A model generated the notes under the pieces. The model had not been told where the DNA came from, made no database searches, and worked only from the letters and a program-made list of their open reading frames with translations. A program made the translations under genes and the position numbers. A DNA stretch of 64,000 nt from Antennarius striatus (taxonomy: Eukaryota; Chordata; Actinopteri; Lophiiformes; Antennariidae). Shown here one piece after another: positions 46,638-59,861 of the stretch (the stretch's first letter is position 1; the number at the start of each line of letters is the position of its first letter). Location of the stretch: the NCBI RefSeq assembly GCF_040054535.1, contig NC_090781.1, positions 11,349,982-11,413,981 on the forward strand. Direction: 5' to 3'.

Positions 46638-49600
46638 ATGGCATTCTTTAAATTTCTCCGCTCCGTTAAGAATGAGATTATCCTCTTTTCTGCTCCGTTT
46701 CTACTCCTTCCTCTGCCTTTGGTGATCGGGACACCAGTAAGTAACTCAATGAATTAAAACAGTAGATTTTTTTTTTTAAATTCCAAAGTGTTGTAAGTGA
46801 GATTTCGTCATGAAGTAATTTGCATGTCAACAACAATAGAAAAATTTTTTTTTTTTTTTTTACCCGTTAACTCAGTGTGATTATTCCGTTAATGTGATTA
46901 CAGTACATCGTCTCCGGTGAAATCTGGCTTTGGATGTGCAGGAGTTCAAATCATTTACAAATTCAATGAGCTTTACAAATATGTCCTCCAGAACGATGAG
47001 AGGAATGCGCCTCACTAGTTCTTGTCTTAACACCTGTTGATGCTGCAATTTCGTGCAAAAATGTGCACGAAGTTGCAGCTGCCTGAGGCGGTAGCGCCCT
47101 GAAGTCATGTTATTTTAGATCCTTGTTGTTAAACTGAAGGGTCACGTCCAGCGTGGGAACAGAGGAGAAATGATGGCTGCTACCTACATGTGACGTAGCG
47201 ATGCACACAGGCATGTACGCATGTTATGATAGACACGGGGGGCAACCGTGAACAAAGACAAGTCAGAGGATGGTCTAAAACTAAAGGATGTTCTATGCTG
47301 TTCAAATTATTGTATAACTACTATTACTACTTTTTTTTTTTTTTTTTTTTACATGTATTGTCTATTTTCAATTCATCTGAAGGCAGCCAATGACCTTTTT
47401 TAACCACAAAAAAGCACTAACATTTTTAATTACTCAAACAGGGCTATTAATCTCGTCTAATGTCCAAGCCTAGCTATAATTCAAGGGGCATTTATAGAGC
47501 CTGGAAGACTGATGTGGACAAATGTAGAAGTAAATGACCTTAACAATAGAGCAACAAGCAGCTTATCTTTACACCTTTGAACCATAATACCTTCCCATTA
47601 AAGGTTATGTAATATTTTCCTCAGAGAAAAGTTTTACAACTCCCACAACAACTTTCTAGAGGGCATTTTGTATTTCTGTGGTTTTTGTCATGATTTTATG
47701 TGTTTTCATACAGGAGGCAGAATGTGCCTATGTGATCATCCTAATGGCGGTTTACTGGTGCACAGAAGTCCTGCCACTGGCTGTGACAGCTCTCCTCCCA
47801 GCCCTCCTTTTCCCTTTGTTTGGCATAATGCAATCCAAAGACGTAAGTAAAATAACTGCAGCTGTATGCACAGTGTTGTTCAGCAAAAATGAAATTCCCA
47901 CTGTGTGCCACTGCTGTCACAGGTGTGCATGCAGTACCTGAAGGACACAAACCTGTTGTTTGTAGGGGGACTGATGGTTGCAGTGGCTGTGGAGCACTGG
48001 AATCTGCACAAGCGCATCGCCTTGAGGGTGCTGCTCTTGGTTGGTGTGCGTCCAGCACTGTAAGTGGCGCAAACACCTCCACAGCACATCCTGTCGTTAG
48101 CCCGCCATCATAAAGATGGATATTTTTGAAGGATATCTAATCAGGTCATACATAAAAACACCTGATATATAGATAAAGACACCTCTAGGGTCTTAGTCGT
48201 TTGATAGCTGTGAGATATACCTCCAATCTCAGATCACTTCTTTGTTTTATGTTCTTGGCAGTTTAATGTTGGGTTTCATGGGTGTGACGGCCTTCCTGTC
48301 AATGTGGATTAGTAACACGGCCACCACAGCCATGATGGTGCCTATCGTCCAAGCCGTGCTGGAGCAGCTCAGCAACAGTGAGCTGGAGGTACCTCAGATC
48401 ATCAGCTCAGAGGAGCAGATCCACACATCAGAAGCTGATGGCGAACAGCCACCACAGACACAGAAACAGAGTGAGGAACAAGGTGAGTCATGCTCTCCTT
48501 CAAGAACAATATGTCTGACCAAGAAAAATACCTTGAAGAAAACAACAGTGTCTTTTCATTCCCTGTCCTTTGTTTGAAGGCTCAGTGGTGGTGACTTTCT
48601 TAGATCCTGTAGCAGAAGCTGCGAGGCTTAAAGAGGCGGCAGATAAGAGGAGAATGTGTAAAGGGTTGACCCTCTGTGTTTGTTATGCTGCCAGCATTGG
48701 AGGCACTGCCACACTGACAGGAACCGGACCCAATCTGGTGCTCAAGGGCCAAATGAACCAGTGAGGGTTTTTTTTTCTTCTCATAGCATTGTTTATGTGT
48801 GGGCTCTTTCATTCATTCTTGTTAATTAAAATTGAAACCCAACCCCCTCTAATTGTGTCCCCTAGACTTTTTCCTCAAAATGGAGATGTGATAAACTTTG
48901 CCTCCTGGTTTGGCTTTGCCTTCCCCAACATGATCCTCATGCTCATCTTAGCCTGGCTGTGGTTGCAGTTTGTCTTCATGGGTTTCAAGTGAGTTTCTAT
49001 GATTATTAATGCCTCATCGTACTCACAGAGAGTCAAGAAATTAAGTGTTTTCATGTTTGCACTAGTTTTAAGAAGACATGGGGCTGTGGATCAGTGAAGA
49101 CAGAGAGGGACATCGCTGCCTATAATGTAATCCGTGAGCAGCATCGTTTGCTAGGGCCCATGTCCTTTGGGGAGACAAGTGTCCTGTGTCTTTTCACTCT
49201 GTTGGTGCTGATGTGGTTCTTAAGGGATCCAGGCTTTATTGATGGCTGGGCAACAAATATCTTCAACTCCAAAGCAGAGTTTGTATACAGAATGATTTGC
49301 ATTCTAAACCAAATGTTGTGAATTAAATTAGTTTGTTAATTCCATCCTTGCTCCGCTCCACAGGTATGTGACTGATGCCACAGTAGCACTCTTCATTGCC
49401 ATCCTTCTTTTTGTTCTGCCGTCTAAACCACCACAGTTCTGTTCTAGGAGATGTCAAAGTTTCGAAGCAGGTGAGCCAACATCCTGACACAATATAAGTT
49501 ACACCCTTAACTGTGTTTTCAGAAGCAGTGAATGTGCAATCCTTCAATGTTGACACTGAAGTCATTGAATTTGCAGCAACCCATCAAGCTGCTGGCCCAT

Positions 49601-52418
49601 CTCCCCCGTTGCTTACCTGGAAAGTTGTCCAAAAGAAGTTACCATGGGGCATTGTTCTTCTCCTTGGTGGAGGTTTTGCACTGGCTAAGGGCAGTGAAGT
49701 AAGTGAAAAGTCGAGATTTTAATGAATATAGAGCTGAAAGCCACAACATGGTGTAATTAATGTGTCTGGAGAGAGAAGTGCAGTAGTAGCTTCATGGTTG
49801 TTGTTCTTTATAGTTTTAAAATAATTTAATATAATCACATTTTGTTATGAACTTTGAAGTGTTATTTATTGTCTGTCATTTTCATCATTTGATTTGTTCA
49901 CATTTTGTAACAACTCTCGATAAACTGTTTTTCTTGTTTGTTTGGTGTGTTGTTGTTTTTTTCAGAAAAAAATCTAAATTTAATGAAGCCATAATCAACT
50001 TGTTATTTAAGCTAAACTGCACTGCTTCTATGTATAGCTGGAAGTCTGGATGTTCGATTTAATGAGTGGCTTTTCTTTAAGTTATTTTGCATTTATATGC
50101 TGCAAATAGCACTGAGTCACATTTTGAAGGATCCTGTGATGCACGGACTTAATTATAGTAGACTCAAAGTAAAGGAGCAAATGTTAACTCAGCAGCCTTA
50201 GATGAATACTGTGCACTTTTTCAAAAGACTCTAACCTTGTCTAAGTTTGTTATGTATATCTCTGTAGGAATCAGGGCTCTCCAAGTGGATGGGAAATCAA
50301 ATGACTCCCTTGCAAAACATCCCTCCCTGGGCAATTGCTATCATCTTATGCCTGCTGATTGCTACCTTCACAGAGTGCACCAGTAACGTTGCCACTGCGA
50401 CACTATTTCTACCTGTCTTAGCCTCAATGGTGAGTTTCCAGAGAGAAAGTGAAATGTGTTAGATGAATAAAACTAGGCTAACTTGGCTGGCAGCTGTATA
50501 TCATTGTAGTAAAGCTTTATAGTGCTGTTTATATTGAACTGATTTCCCCAATTGGAGTGCAGCTGACATTGCTTCCTGTGGCTGCCGGCCTACTTTCCCT
50601 TGTTGGTTACCCATCCAGTTGGTCATTCAGGCTGAATATGTTTGGTCCCCTTCTCTGGGCCCCTCCCCCCATTAATAACCTGCCAAACACACAAAATCAG
50701 CCCAATGCCTTGTAATGCTGCCCATTCTCCTGCTGCTGAAGAATGGCTTTACTATACCCCCTTGTTGAGCAGGGAATGCTGGGTTGTGAAAGTTAGTGCC
50801 AAGTGAGGGTATTCAGATTGATATTTATGGAGGGCAAAGACAAGTAGTTTCACATGGGTGTCCAACTTTGGTTTTGTGCTTTTGATAAAAAGAAAATAGA
50901 AAAAAAAAGAAAAGTCAGTCAGTTTTATACAAATAAAAGGGAGGAGATGATACTTTAGGATATATCACTAAATGTGACATCCTGTTAGTATTTGAAACGA
51001 AAAGAAAACACCTTACAAGAACAAACATAGTTATGCTAGTGAACTGATGTTCAGCCAACAGTTTGAGCATTACAGTTTAATTATTTTCTGTTTATTTTAA
51101 GAAACAGAAATTACTGTGCAAATTGTAAGCTACTGTGCTGTGGGATATGCAATTCAGCAGAGTAATGTTTTCTACATCTCAGTAGTCTGCCATTATTGCT
51201 ACATATGTAGTGCTTTTCTATTTTAAATATCATGAGTCAGCCCGGAGCTTGCAGGAATCACATAAACTCCATCTACCTAATCAAAGTTTTCTCACAGAAT
51301 TTTCCACAGAATTGCATGTACTGTATTTCCTGCTTAGTTGTGAGTCAGTTATGTAGCCGTATGTGGGAGTGGAGGATTATGTTTGTTCATTCCTGTCTCA
51401 AACCGTTCAAGCTGTCTGTGTGATCATTGCAGTCTCAATCCATTGGAGTCAATCCACTCTATGTCATGGTTCCTTGTACCCTGAGTGCCTCTTTTGCCTT
51501 CATGCTGCCAGTCGCTACACCTCCAAATGCGATAGTCTTCTCTTATGGATACCTCAAAGTTTCTGACATGGTGAGTACCATGGACCCAACAAACACTACT
51601 TTATTGGGTTCATACAGTTGATTATAAATAAAACATGCTCGACCACTTTACTGTTTCAATTTTCTTTATATGTTCTGGTTCATTTATGACTTGAAGGTGT
51701 TAAACTCAAAGCTTTTGAAAATCTACTTTATTGACTGTCTCTCACAGAGAATATTCCTACTATTGTTAAGGGGTGTCTTAAATGTTAAAAAAGTTAAAAT
51801 AAACAAACAATCAACAAACAAAAACAACAGAAGCATCAAATGTGTGTGTCAAAGTGTACTTTTGGTGGTGGCTCAACCTACGATTAACTTCAGCTCTCAC
51901 CAAGTTCTCCATGTCTTGGTGAGATGTCTTCCATTATATGTAAAAAGTTAAAAAACAAGGTTATCTTGAATAGGTTTGTGCTCGTATCAAATCAAAGTGT
52001 TGGTTCGTGTGTATTTTAATTTGCATTTGTAATAATACATGCTGTTTGGCACGTGAGACCCCAGGTTCTTTTTTAGATTATTTTGTAAACTCAACAATAA
52101 CAAGATATTATGTCCTGGTGATGTTGGAGGAGCTGACTCCTCTTACCTTTGAACAGAACCAAGCTGTTTCCCCTGTCTTAGGGTTTTTTGCCAAATGGTA
52201 ACCAGTAGCATCTCTGTCATCAAGAAAGTAAACATTTCACAATTGGTTGAAGTCTGCCTATATAATCCCTATACATTCTTCCTTTCTTTCAGGCCAAGAC
52301 AGGAATAGTCATGAACATCATTGGCATCCTTTGTATTACACTAGCCATCAACAGCTGGGGTAAGGCAATGTTTGACCTGGACTCCTTCCCTTCCTGGGCC
52401 AATGTCACCGGGGTGTGA
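46638..52418 (+). CDS. slc13a5: Sodium-dependent citrate transporter (SLC13A5/NaCT), complete
   Basis: Plasma-membrane importer that couples sodium entry to citrate uptake. Twelve exons, the number known for human SLC13A5, join in frame to 603 aa: 46638-46736, 47714-47842, 47923-48059, 48262-48482, 48580-48760, 48866-48988, 49066-49278, 49364-49470, 49523-49698, 50268-50429, 51433-51570, 52293-52418. It begins [14 protein letters not shown]. The first SNT sodium/substrate motif is ISNTATT (Ser139-Asn140-Thr141). The second is [11 protein letters not shown] (Ser501-Asn502), where human has ATT rather than [40 protein letters not shown] and [11 protein letters not shown] are family signatures. 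DPGFIDGW and [15 protein letters not shown] favour SLC13A5 over SLC13A2/3. About a dozen hydrophobic segments are visible. An AATAAA lies 235 nt after the stop. Confidence 0.94.
46881..47108 (-). other. Unrecognised 75-codon open frame in slc13a5 intron 1
   Basis: A minus-strand frame rich in Arg, Leu and Gln ([16 protein letters not shown] at its start) lies within intron 1. It overlaps a near-perfect hairpin at 47043-47078. I do not recognise it. It may be a remnant of a DNA transposon or chance; nothing supports a host gene. Confidence 0.2.
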
Positions 52419-52652
52419 GCCTGGTTCTACCACAAGAGGAGATGGAAACACATCCTGCCCTCCCTATGCATAGGTCAGACAAAGACTGGTCAAAGAGACC
52501 ACTTTGGCCAAGCAGCAGTCTACAACTGGTTGCTGGTTGCTTTCTCTTAACACCAGAGTCTATCCTGTGAAGGAAAGTGGTGAGATATACAACAGGGAAA
52601 AGAAGGAGAGTTACCGACAATGAATTACATTTTTTTATTTACATTATGATAT

Positions 52653-52658
52653 AATAAA
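52653..52658 (+). terminator. slc13a5 polyadenylation signal candidate
   Basis: AATAAA, the canonical vertebrate signal, 235 nt past the slc13a5 stop and in the same orientation. Confidence 0.6.
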
Positions 52659-54410
52659 GTTACAATTTAATTTATTTATAACCCCCGTTAATAGAGATTT
52701 TATAACAGTCCTGAAAAGTCATTTCAACTTGACTCCTTTACACAATCAAAGAAAAAAAATAGGACGGCCTATTAATTAGGAAAAAATTATTTGAACTGTT
52801 TTATCTAGTCACATGTAGCCTTATCTTCATAGCAATAATCCATGTGGTGTGCAATAACGACAGAACTTTTGCACATATAAAACTTTGACTTGGACATTTT
52901 ACTACACTTCTGGTTACAGAGGGAAACATATTCATGAATTTATTACATTTATCTAACAGTTGTAGTGTTAGTTTATTTTTCATGTTAGGGTAAAACAGCA
53001 CAATTTTTGTTTTTCTAAATGGTAAGATTTAGTAACAGAACCCGTGGGAAGTAAATGATAAAAAACATTTTCGAGCAAGTTTGCATTCATTCTGTGAAAG
53101 TTTTATCATCTTAATTTTGACTATGACAGATTTAAGTGCACAGCACACCACCTAAACAGAACTAAAAGTACAGTATTCATGTGAGCTTTCAGGTGTTTTT
53201 GAATATCCATGTTCGTTAATTTGATATCTCATTGAAGGCAAGGCAGCACTGAACATCGTTTAAGGTGGTCTGACAGTCTAGTAAAGTGTGTGGGTAGCTT
53301 CTGGATCATTTTGCTCTGATTGCAAATACAACTACCAATTGTTGGTTGTTAATTATATGTCTTTTACCTTGAGTTTGAGTCTGATCACATAATAGTCGGC
53401 TATTCCAAAAATCCTGAAGAAAAACATTTTCTGCCAAAACTTTCAAAAGCAACAAGAAAACACAGAAAATAATACAACTAAAGCAGCTCATTATTTCACC
53501 ATTCCTGTATACAAAAAAGGGACACTATGTACAATATATGACAGTACAACACTTTAATATAACTAAACAGTATAGTTTACCTCTCTTGCCTCCAAATTAG
53601 CCCCATCTATGATTCATAGATCATGGGCTATGGTGGTTTTCTACTGTATGTTTTTACAAACTTGTACTGACTTCAATAAATGAATATTTTGATCATTAAC
53701 TTATGAGATCACAGTGAGAAATATCTCATTGCAGTAGTGAATTCTGTCTGAATTTTAATAAAATGATATTTAAGAATCAATGTATATTTTTCACTGATAT
53801 TGCTATGCTTTTGTACTTGGAAACTGATGAATAAAAGATCTTCTTTTGAAATTAAAGGTAGGCTGAAGTAAACATTAATTTACAGTCATAGGAAGCGTTA
53901 AAAGAGCACCGAAAGAGGGTTTTTTAAAATTGCATCCACATACCATCTTTTCATATTTCTAGAAGAACAAAATGCTATTGATTGTTTGAAGATCAAAAAT
54001 ATTTACAGTAAATTCTTGATAAAAGCTTAAATTTATATTAAATTTCCTGATTTATAAGCATGTAAAAGACTGTAATGTGCAGTACTGAAAGGAAAAAACT
54101 GCATTGCAAAAATGCAACATCATCAAAAAGAAAATAAACCCTCTTTCATCACCACTCCGCACTTTCCCAACTTCATGTGACAATTATCCATGTGTTAAAG
54201 TGCACACGTGTTCCTCTATGTCTTACGTAGTGCCTTCTTGTCATGTGCATTAAGATGATATAATCCTGTAAACACAGTGTAGCACGCCACCTTAATCCTG
54301 GACTGAAAGGACACACCTAATGTATGTTGAAAAAGACTCTGTGTCATTGTACTTTTGCCAAGACTGTGTAAGACAAGGGTCAAGGCAATGATTGTCTCTG
54401 GTTTTCATGC
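52659..54410. other. Intergenic between slc13a5 and the hAT-like element
   Basis: AT-rich; no exon chain, RNA gene or named repeat was recognised. Confidence 0.45.
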
Positions 54411-54418
54411 GTCACAAA

Positions 54419-55349
54419 CAGTGATGTGCGGTCAGGGGAGGCAGATGAGGTACGGCCTAACCTGCCATCATAAAAGAAAAAAATGGAAGATAGAAAAAAT
54501 AAATTAAATGGTTATATTTATCCAGTGATGTGTATTATCAATTTTTATTTGTGTTTTACATTATATTTACACAAAATCGCTGAATGTTCACATTTACCGC
54601 TGTACTGAGAGGAGACCTGCGGTGAGGCACCAGACAGCCGAGCCTCACCATGGATTGCGCAATGGCTCGACTAGCTGTGCTGGCATGCCATACAGTGAGA
54701 CCGTAATGCTATCTCTCTATATGTCGCTATTGAGATGCTCAAACACGTTTGCTCTATGAACTAAATTTCCATAATTTAGCTAATGTATACAGTATAATGT
54801 AAAGTGTTTTTTTGTCAACAGCTGTATGTATGTAACGTCTTGCTTGAGTTAAGTGGTCCTGAAACCACTGGGGAAAGGTACTCGTGCCTCGCCTGTGGTG
54901 ATCCCAGGGATTTGGGGATCCCTGGGATCCCTTCTACCTCGGCTGTAGAAGAAGTGGCAGCAAACTACAATCTATAGTCAGCGAGTCAACTGCAGCCATT
55001 CATTTGTTTTCCGCTCGCCTTGCCTTACTATAAAAATGGAGGATTATTTTGTCAACTCAACATTTTTTCGATGCTTTTGTTCAGAAAGAGCTGTGCATGG
55101 ACTTCATTTATCAGTAAATATAACACATAAAAACGTGTAGGTAACAAGGTTTTTAATCAAATGTGCTTGTTTGTGTTACAGTTTGTATGTGTAAATAATT
55201 CTGCTATGAGACTTTAAAAATAACACACTCACTGTTGCTAATTAAATGGTGAATGATCTACACTGTAGGTTAGTATGTTTGCAAACATTTTCATCTGATT
55301 ATGATGAAGTCAGTGCCTCACCAGCCATGAACCTCACCGCATGTCACTG
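54419..55349. mobile_element. hAT-like non-autonomous element, 931 bp, with 8-bp target duplication
   Basis: Left end CAGTGATGTGCGGT and reverse complement of right end CAGTGACATGCGGT match at 12 of 14 positions. Flanking GTCACAAA (54411-54418) and GTCATAAA (55350-55357) are a target duplication with 7 of 8 identical. CAG...CTG ends and an 8-bp duplication are hAT hallmarks. No transposase frame was seen. Confidence 0.7.
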
Positions 55350-55637
55350 GTCATAAATGTTATGAGCAGAAAGAAGATGTTTCACGTGTCTACGTTTAAA
55401 TACCCCAAAGAATTTTATTACAACCCTGGGACCATTTACTGCCATGATAAGAATTATATGTTGCAGCAGGGGAAAGAAATCATTAGTTGTAAGTCTCCAT
55501 TGAACGAAAATTTAATGGAAAGACATACAGATTTTGACTTTAAATACTTTCACTGTACTTTGAATAGATTTCAAGAAGATATGAGAAAATTAAACAAAGC
55601 TAGGTCAAAAGAGGCACAGGAGGGAAAAATTAGATAA
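55341..55637 (+). other. Open frame of 98 codons, unrecognised
   Basis: Begins inside the right end of the hAT-like element and runs to a stop before 55638. It has mixed composition with no simple repeat (FYYNPGTIYCHDKNYML, DFKYFHCTLNRFQEDMRKL). No family is recognised and no splice partner or promoter is evident. It may be a decayed retrocopy, a transposon remnant or chance. Confidence 0.2.
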
Positions 55638-55758
55638 ATGTTGCAAGAGAAGCAACAACCAAAACAAAAAAATCAATTGCTGCTGTAAATAAATACAAAG
55701 AGAATAAACAGGTATTAGAAATATGTGGTAATCTGCAGATAGGTACAGTATGTACAAG

Positions 55759-55759
55759 T

Positions 55760-55810
<51 letters not shown>
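55759..55810. repeat. (GT)n microsatellite
   Basis: About 52 bp of uninterrupted GT in the slc13a5-slc47a1 intergenic region. Confidence 0.98.
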
Positions 55811-55812
<2 letters not shown>

Positions 55813-56423
55813 CTGAAACAAATTCAAGTTTGTTTGCAATGGCAAAGAAATACAATCAGCACAGAACTTTAAAATAAATTATAAAGATGAGTTAATGATA
55901 GACATTAAAGGCAGACATTAAACTCATAGAAATAAAGATTAGTTTCACCGATAAAAGTTAATTAAAAGTTAATAATAAGAGAAACGTCCGTGAATCATCC
56001 GGTTTTCAGGCATGATTTAAAGAGCTGACAGTGTGAGCAGACCTCAGGTGTTATGGAATTTTGCTCCACAGGTGAGGAGCATAATAGATCAATGCGGCTT
56101 CACAATATTTGGTTCTGAATCCGGGAACACAATGAACCTGTCCCTGATGACCTGAGGGCGCTGGAGCTAATAATAATAAGTTCAGGATGTATTTTGGTCT
56201 GAGACCATTCTGTGCTTTATAGCCCAAGAGTAAGTTTTTAAACTCTGTTCATTGACTAAGAGGAATCTGGAGCTGGAGAAAACATCCATTAATTGATTTG
56301 ATGGACACACCGAGAACAATTAAAGAATTGTAGTCGTGTAGCAAAGGTATCCATGAGAAATTAATGAAAAGATCCCACGAATTGTAGTAGAAATGTTGAA
56401 GGGCATTCAGGGCCTGACTCATT

Positions 56424-56656
56424 TCTGTGCGAAGTTTGAATGTTCTCTCTATATCCAGCTTCCTCCCAAAAAACATGCAATTTTGGTGAATTAATTGCAT
56501 GTTTGAGAACATGTGTGTGAGTGGTTGTTAATCTTTTGTGTGGCTCTGCAGTGCACCAGCGTTGATCGTAGTGTCCCCTGCCTCTCGCCGGTGTGTTAGC
56601 TGGAGGAGGTTCAGCAACCCCCATGACCCACAAAGGCAGACAAAGTGGATCAGAAG
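56424..56656 (+). repeat. Dispersed fish repeat, 5'-truncated
   Basis: Same family as 19254. AAGTTTGAATGTTCTCTC, AAAAAACATGCAATTTTGG, TGTGGCTCTGCAGTG and CCTCTCGCC blocks are seen in the family order. It ends directly in the GAAT array at 56657. Confidence 0.6.
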
Positions 56657-56706
56657 ATGAATGAATGAATGAATGAATGAATGAATGAATGAATGAATGA
56701 ACGAAT
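56657..56706. repeat. (GAAT)n microsatellite
   Basis: About 50 bp of ATGA/GAAT units directly at the 3' end of the dispersed repeat at 56424-56656. Confidence 0.95.
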
Positions 56707-58783
56707 GTTAAAGGGTTTATAATGGATAACAAGCAGTTGGGTGAACGGGGCAGCTCAGATCAATCTTTGACCCCCACTAGAAAGAAAACTTGTGCAATCA
56801 TATTGCCTTTCTTTCCTATTGCTGTTTCTCAGATACCTGCTCATTATCCAACTGGAACACATCTTTGTCTATCATAGCCTCCATTATCGACTATATATAC
56901 TGTACTAGTAAGTCTTCAGTAGAAATGGAACCTCAGTGAATCCAACATAATATTTCTATGAAGTAATTATATTGTAATCCTTTCAGTTATTGAGCAAGCA
57001 TGGCGACAGGGATTAATAAATGACTATTAACACATATACTAACTATCAAGCTGAATTCAAGAACATTTTCAAGGCACTCAAAGGTGACAAGAACATTTTG
57101 TGTCCTTCCACCTGCTGCATTTGGAATGTATTTGGAGTATGTGAAGGGAATTGTCTTGAAGCTTGTTCACCTTTCACCTTTTCTGTATCAATTACAGGCT
57201 GTAACAATGTGCAGCTTGTCTGATGCAATCAATACTTCCTGGCCCATAAAGGCTTGTGTGTAGTGATGGTCTCGGTTAGCAATCCTAGATTCTAATTGAG
57301 CCAAAATGTAACAGGGCCTTTCCTCTTTTGAACAAAGAACATACATAGGCTTGATGAGCAGCTTTTGAAAATACTGTTTATTAAAACTGCTCCTGTTAAA
57401 ACTAATAATGCTTTCAGTTCCAGCACATCTCTGTGGGACAACACAGCCAGTCTGTCAGTCAACCACCTGATCTTGACTACAACACTGACAATAAATATGG
57501 GGCTCACTGAAAGGAACCTCTTCTCAGAACCATTAACAGACCATCATAAGACTTTTTGTCACAGTCCCGTCTTAAAAGGGGAATCTTTAACAGACCAAAG
57601 AACATATCTTTGAACAAGAGAACATATCTTGTAAGTGAAGGCATTAGACAAGTAAAGCTGACTCACCTGGAGGAAATATCATTTCTTGCAAATATTTTTA
57701 CCTTTGAGAATATTCCTTTTTAAACATTTGTTTATTGTGTGCTACACATGCTCAAAAACAGACTAATGTGTGAGTCATTAAACCGTATGACCACAGTTCG
57801 TGTGTTTTGCATTTTAAGATACTTGCAAAAAGGGCATTTTTAAGTTTAATAAGAGGTTAAAGCAAAACAACTCTACTGTTGTGTCCCTTTATCTCGTGTC
57901 CTCGATAGACTGTTTTGAAGAATCTTCCTGGTCAATAAAGGGTGGAATTGGACTTACAGTCTGTTTTTCTCCGGCGTGCCAAAATATGCGTGTTGTTCAT
58001 GCTGCTTGTGATCTAGTATCTGCCTTACAGGACAACATCACACGTTAGTGAGATTGCTTACATGAAAAACATTTTGTGTTAGAAAAATATCTGTTCATTG
58101 TGTTTGTTTTAGTGTTCGGTATGCAGAATAAACGACAAGCCTGGACAGAACATACAATCACAGGTATTATGAGATTACTTTTGTGATGAGCGCAGTTTTT
58201 GTTTTTTAATCATGGCATTTTAACGCCATGTTTTATTTTGCTGGGAAGAAACAACTCGGATGTCTAAATAAAGGCTAAAATACAATACAATATAATTTGG
58301 GGAGGTTGGGGATGGAGGAACTATTCACATTCCTGATATGGATATCTCTCAATACTGTATATTTAATATTATTTAAGGGCACCTTGAGTCAGGAGGTCTT
58401 TGGATCATTTCATTGTTAATCTACACAACCTTTCAGAATATTTTGGTGTCTTTTAATGAACCATTTTTTAATGGGACTGATAAAGCCAATAAATCTATTA
58501 AGCTTGTTAACAATTGGTATAAACATGTGACACCATTCAGTGAAGCGCTTCTTACTAATCAGCTTGCTAGCTGTGCTATTGAAAAATGGTTCCATCTGTT
58601 GGCAGGATTCCTGTTTAACAGCAGCATCTGAGGCAGAAGAAAGCAACAAGTCTCTTTTAATCACAAACTCGTTTAAATTTTATACAGTAAAATGCAAGTA
58701 GATACAGAATCAAAGAATGTGAGGGTGATTGTTAATATATTTTTCCTCTCTATCCTGTCATGTAGTCATCATGATATGTATAC

Positions 58784-58790
<7 letters not shown>
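56707..58790. other. Intergenic, no gene recognised
   Basis: AT-rich sequence. CTTCCTGGTCAATAAAGG (about 57926-57943) and TCTAAATAAAGGCTAAAATA (about 58262-58281) resemble short LINE 3' tails of fish, too short to name. Small open frames here show no family resemblance. Confidence 0.4.

Positions 58791-58865
<75 letters not shown>
58791..58865. repeat. (TA)n microsatellite
   Basis: About 75 bp of TA, preceded by a short TGTG run and followed by a poly-T stretch. Confidence 0.97.
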
Positions 58866-58870
<5 letters not shown>

Positions 58871-59261
58871 TTAAATTGTTTTTTTTTTTTACAGTGTCCC
58901 AACTTTTTTGGAAATGTGTAGTTAGTAAAAGGTAAAGAGTAAAAACAGTATTGCTTTTAATTTATTTCAAGAATAATAAATACAACATTATTATCATTAT
59001 TCTTATGTATAATGATGAGTGATGTCATTTCAAATACAATTAGTCGTATAAATACCACTTTATTTATAAAATCATAGAGAAAACTAAACACGCAGTCCAC
59101 CCTAACATAAAATGCAAATCTGCAAGAGCAACCACTACAAGTCTGGATCCATGTAAAACATTTGACTTATTAAGAATTTCTAATGCACAACAATTCCTAT
59201 AACACCTGCAGCGGTGCTAGCCATCTATGCTCACCATGGTCTGCACGTTTCTGAAAAATAT

Positions 59262-59318
59262 ATAAACCCCACTTTGGGATTAATAAGGGAACTTTCTTTC
59301 TTTCTTTCCTTCTTCTTT
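59262..59318 (+). repeat. LINE 3' tail fragment with CTTT repeats
   Basis: AACCCCACTTTGGGATTAAT then AAGGGAAC, followed by CTTT units, is the sense orientation of the tail motif seen at 19489, 39941 and 42928. Confidence 0.55.
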
Positions 59319-59861
59319 CAACCCCGTCTCCAACACCCCCCGCCCCCAAAGAAACCCCAAACAAACAAAAAACAAATGAATTTGTTTCCTTCAAACTTGC
59401 TTGTTGAATGTTTTTGCCATTGCCCTTTTATGAATGATTTATGGCTGTGCTCTTTCTTTTGTGAGAGAACTGATAAGTTCTTTTTGCTTTAGAGAAATAT
59501 TATGTTTAGTTTTGTCAAAAACAAACTCTCAGATTTGCCTCATCAAATTATGAACAAAAGCCTTTTTTTTTTTTTGCTGTTTGTAATAAATTCAGATTTG
59601 ATACTTTCTCAATTCACAACTCATCAAACCACAGTCAATAAATATCATAACTCTTTTACATAGGTACAATATTTTCATTCTGTTCTGTTTTCATAATCTT
59701 TGTCAAAACCTGTTTTTATCTTTTTCTGTTAAAACAGTTTGAGGATTTGTATTTGTGTAACTATTAAATATTTTTTAGAATAAGATATTTCAGTGGCATC
59801 CAAGGACCTCCACTAACAGGCACTATAAATTCACAATATCTTTTAAACAAAATGTGAAGAA

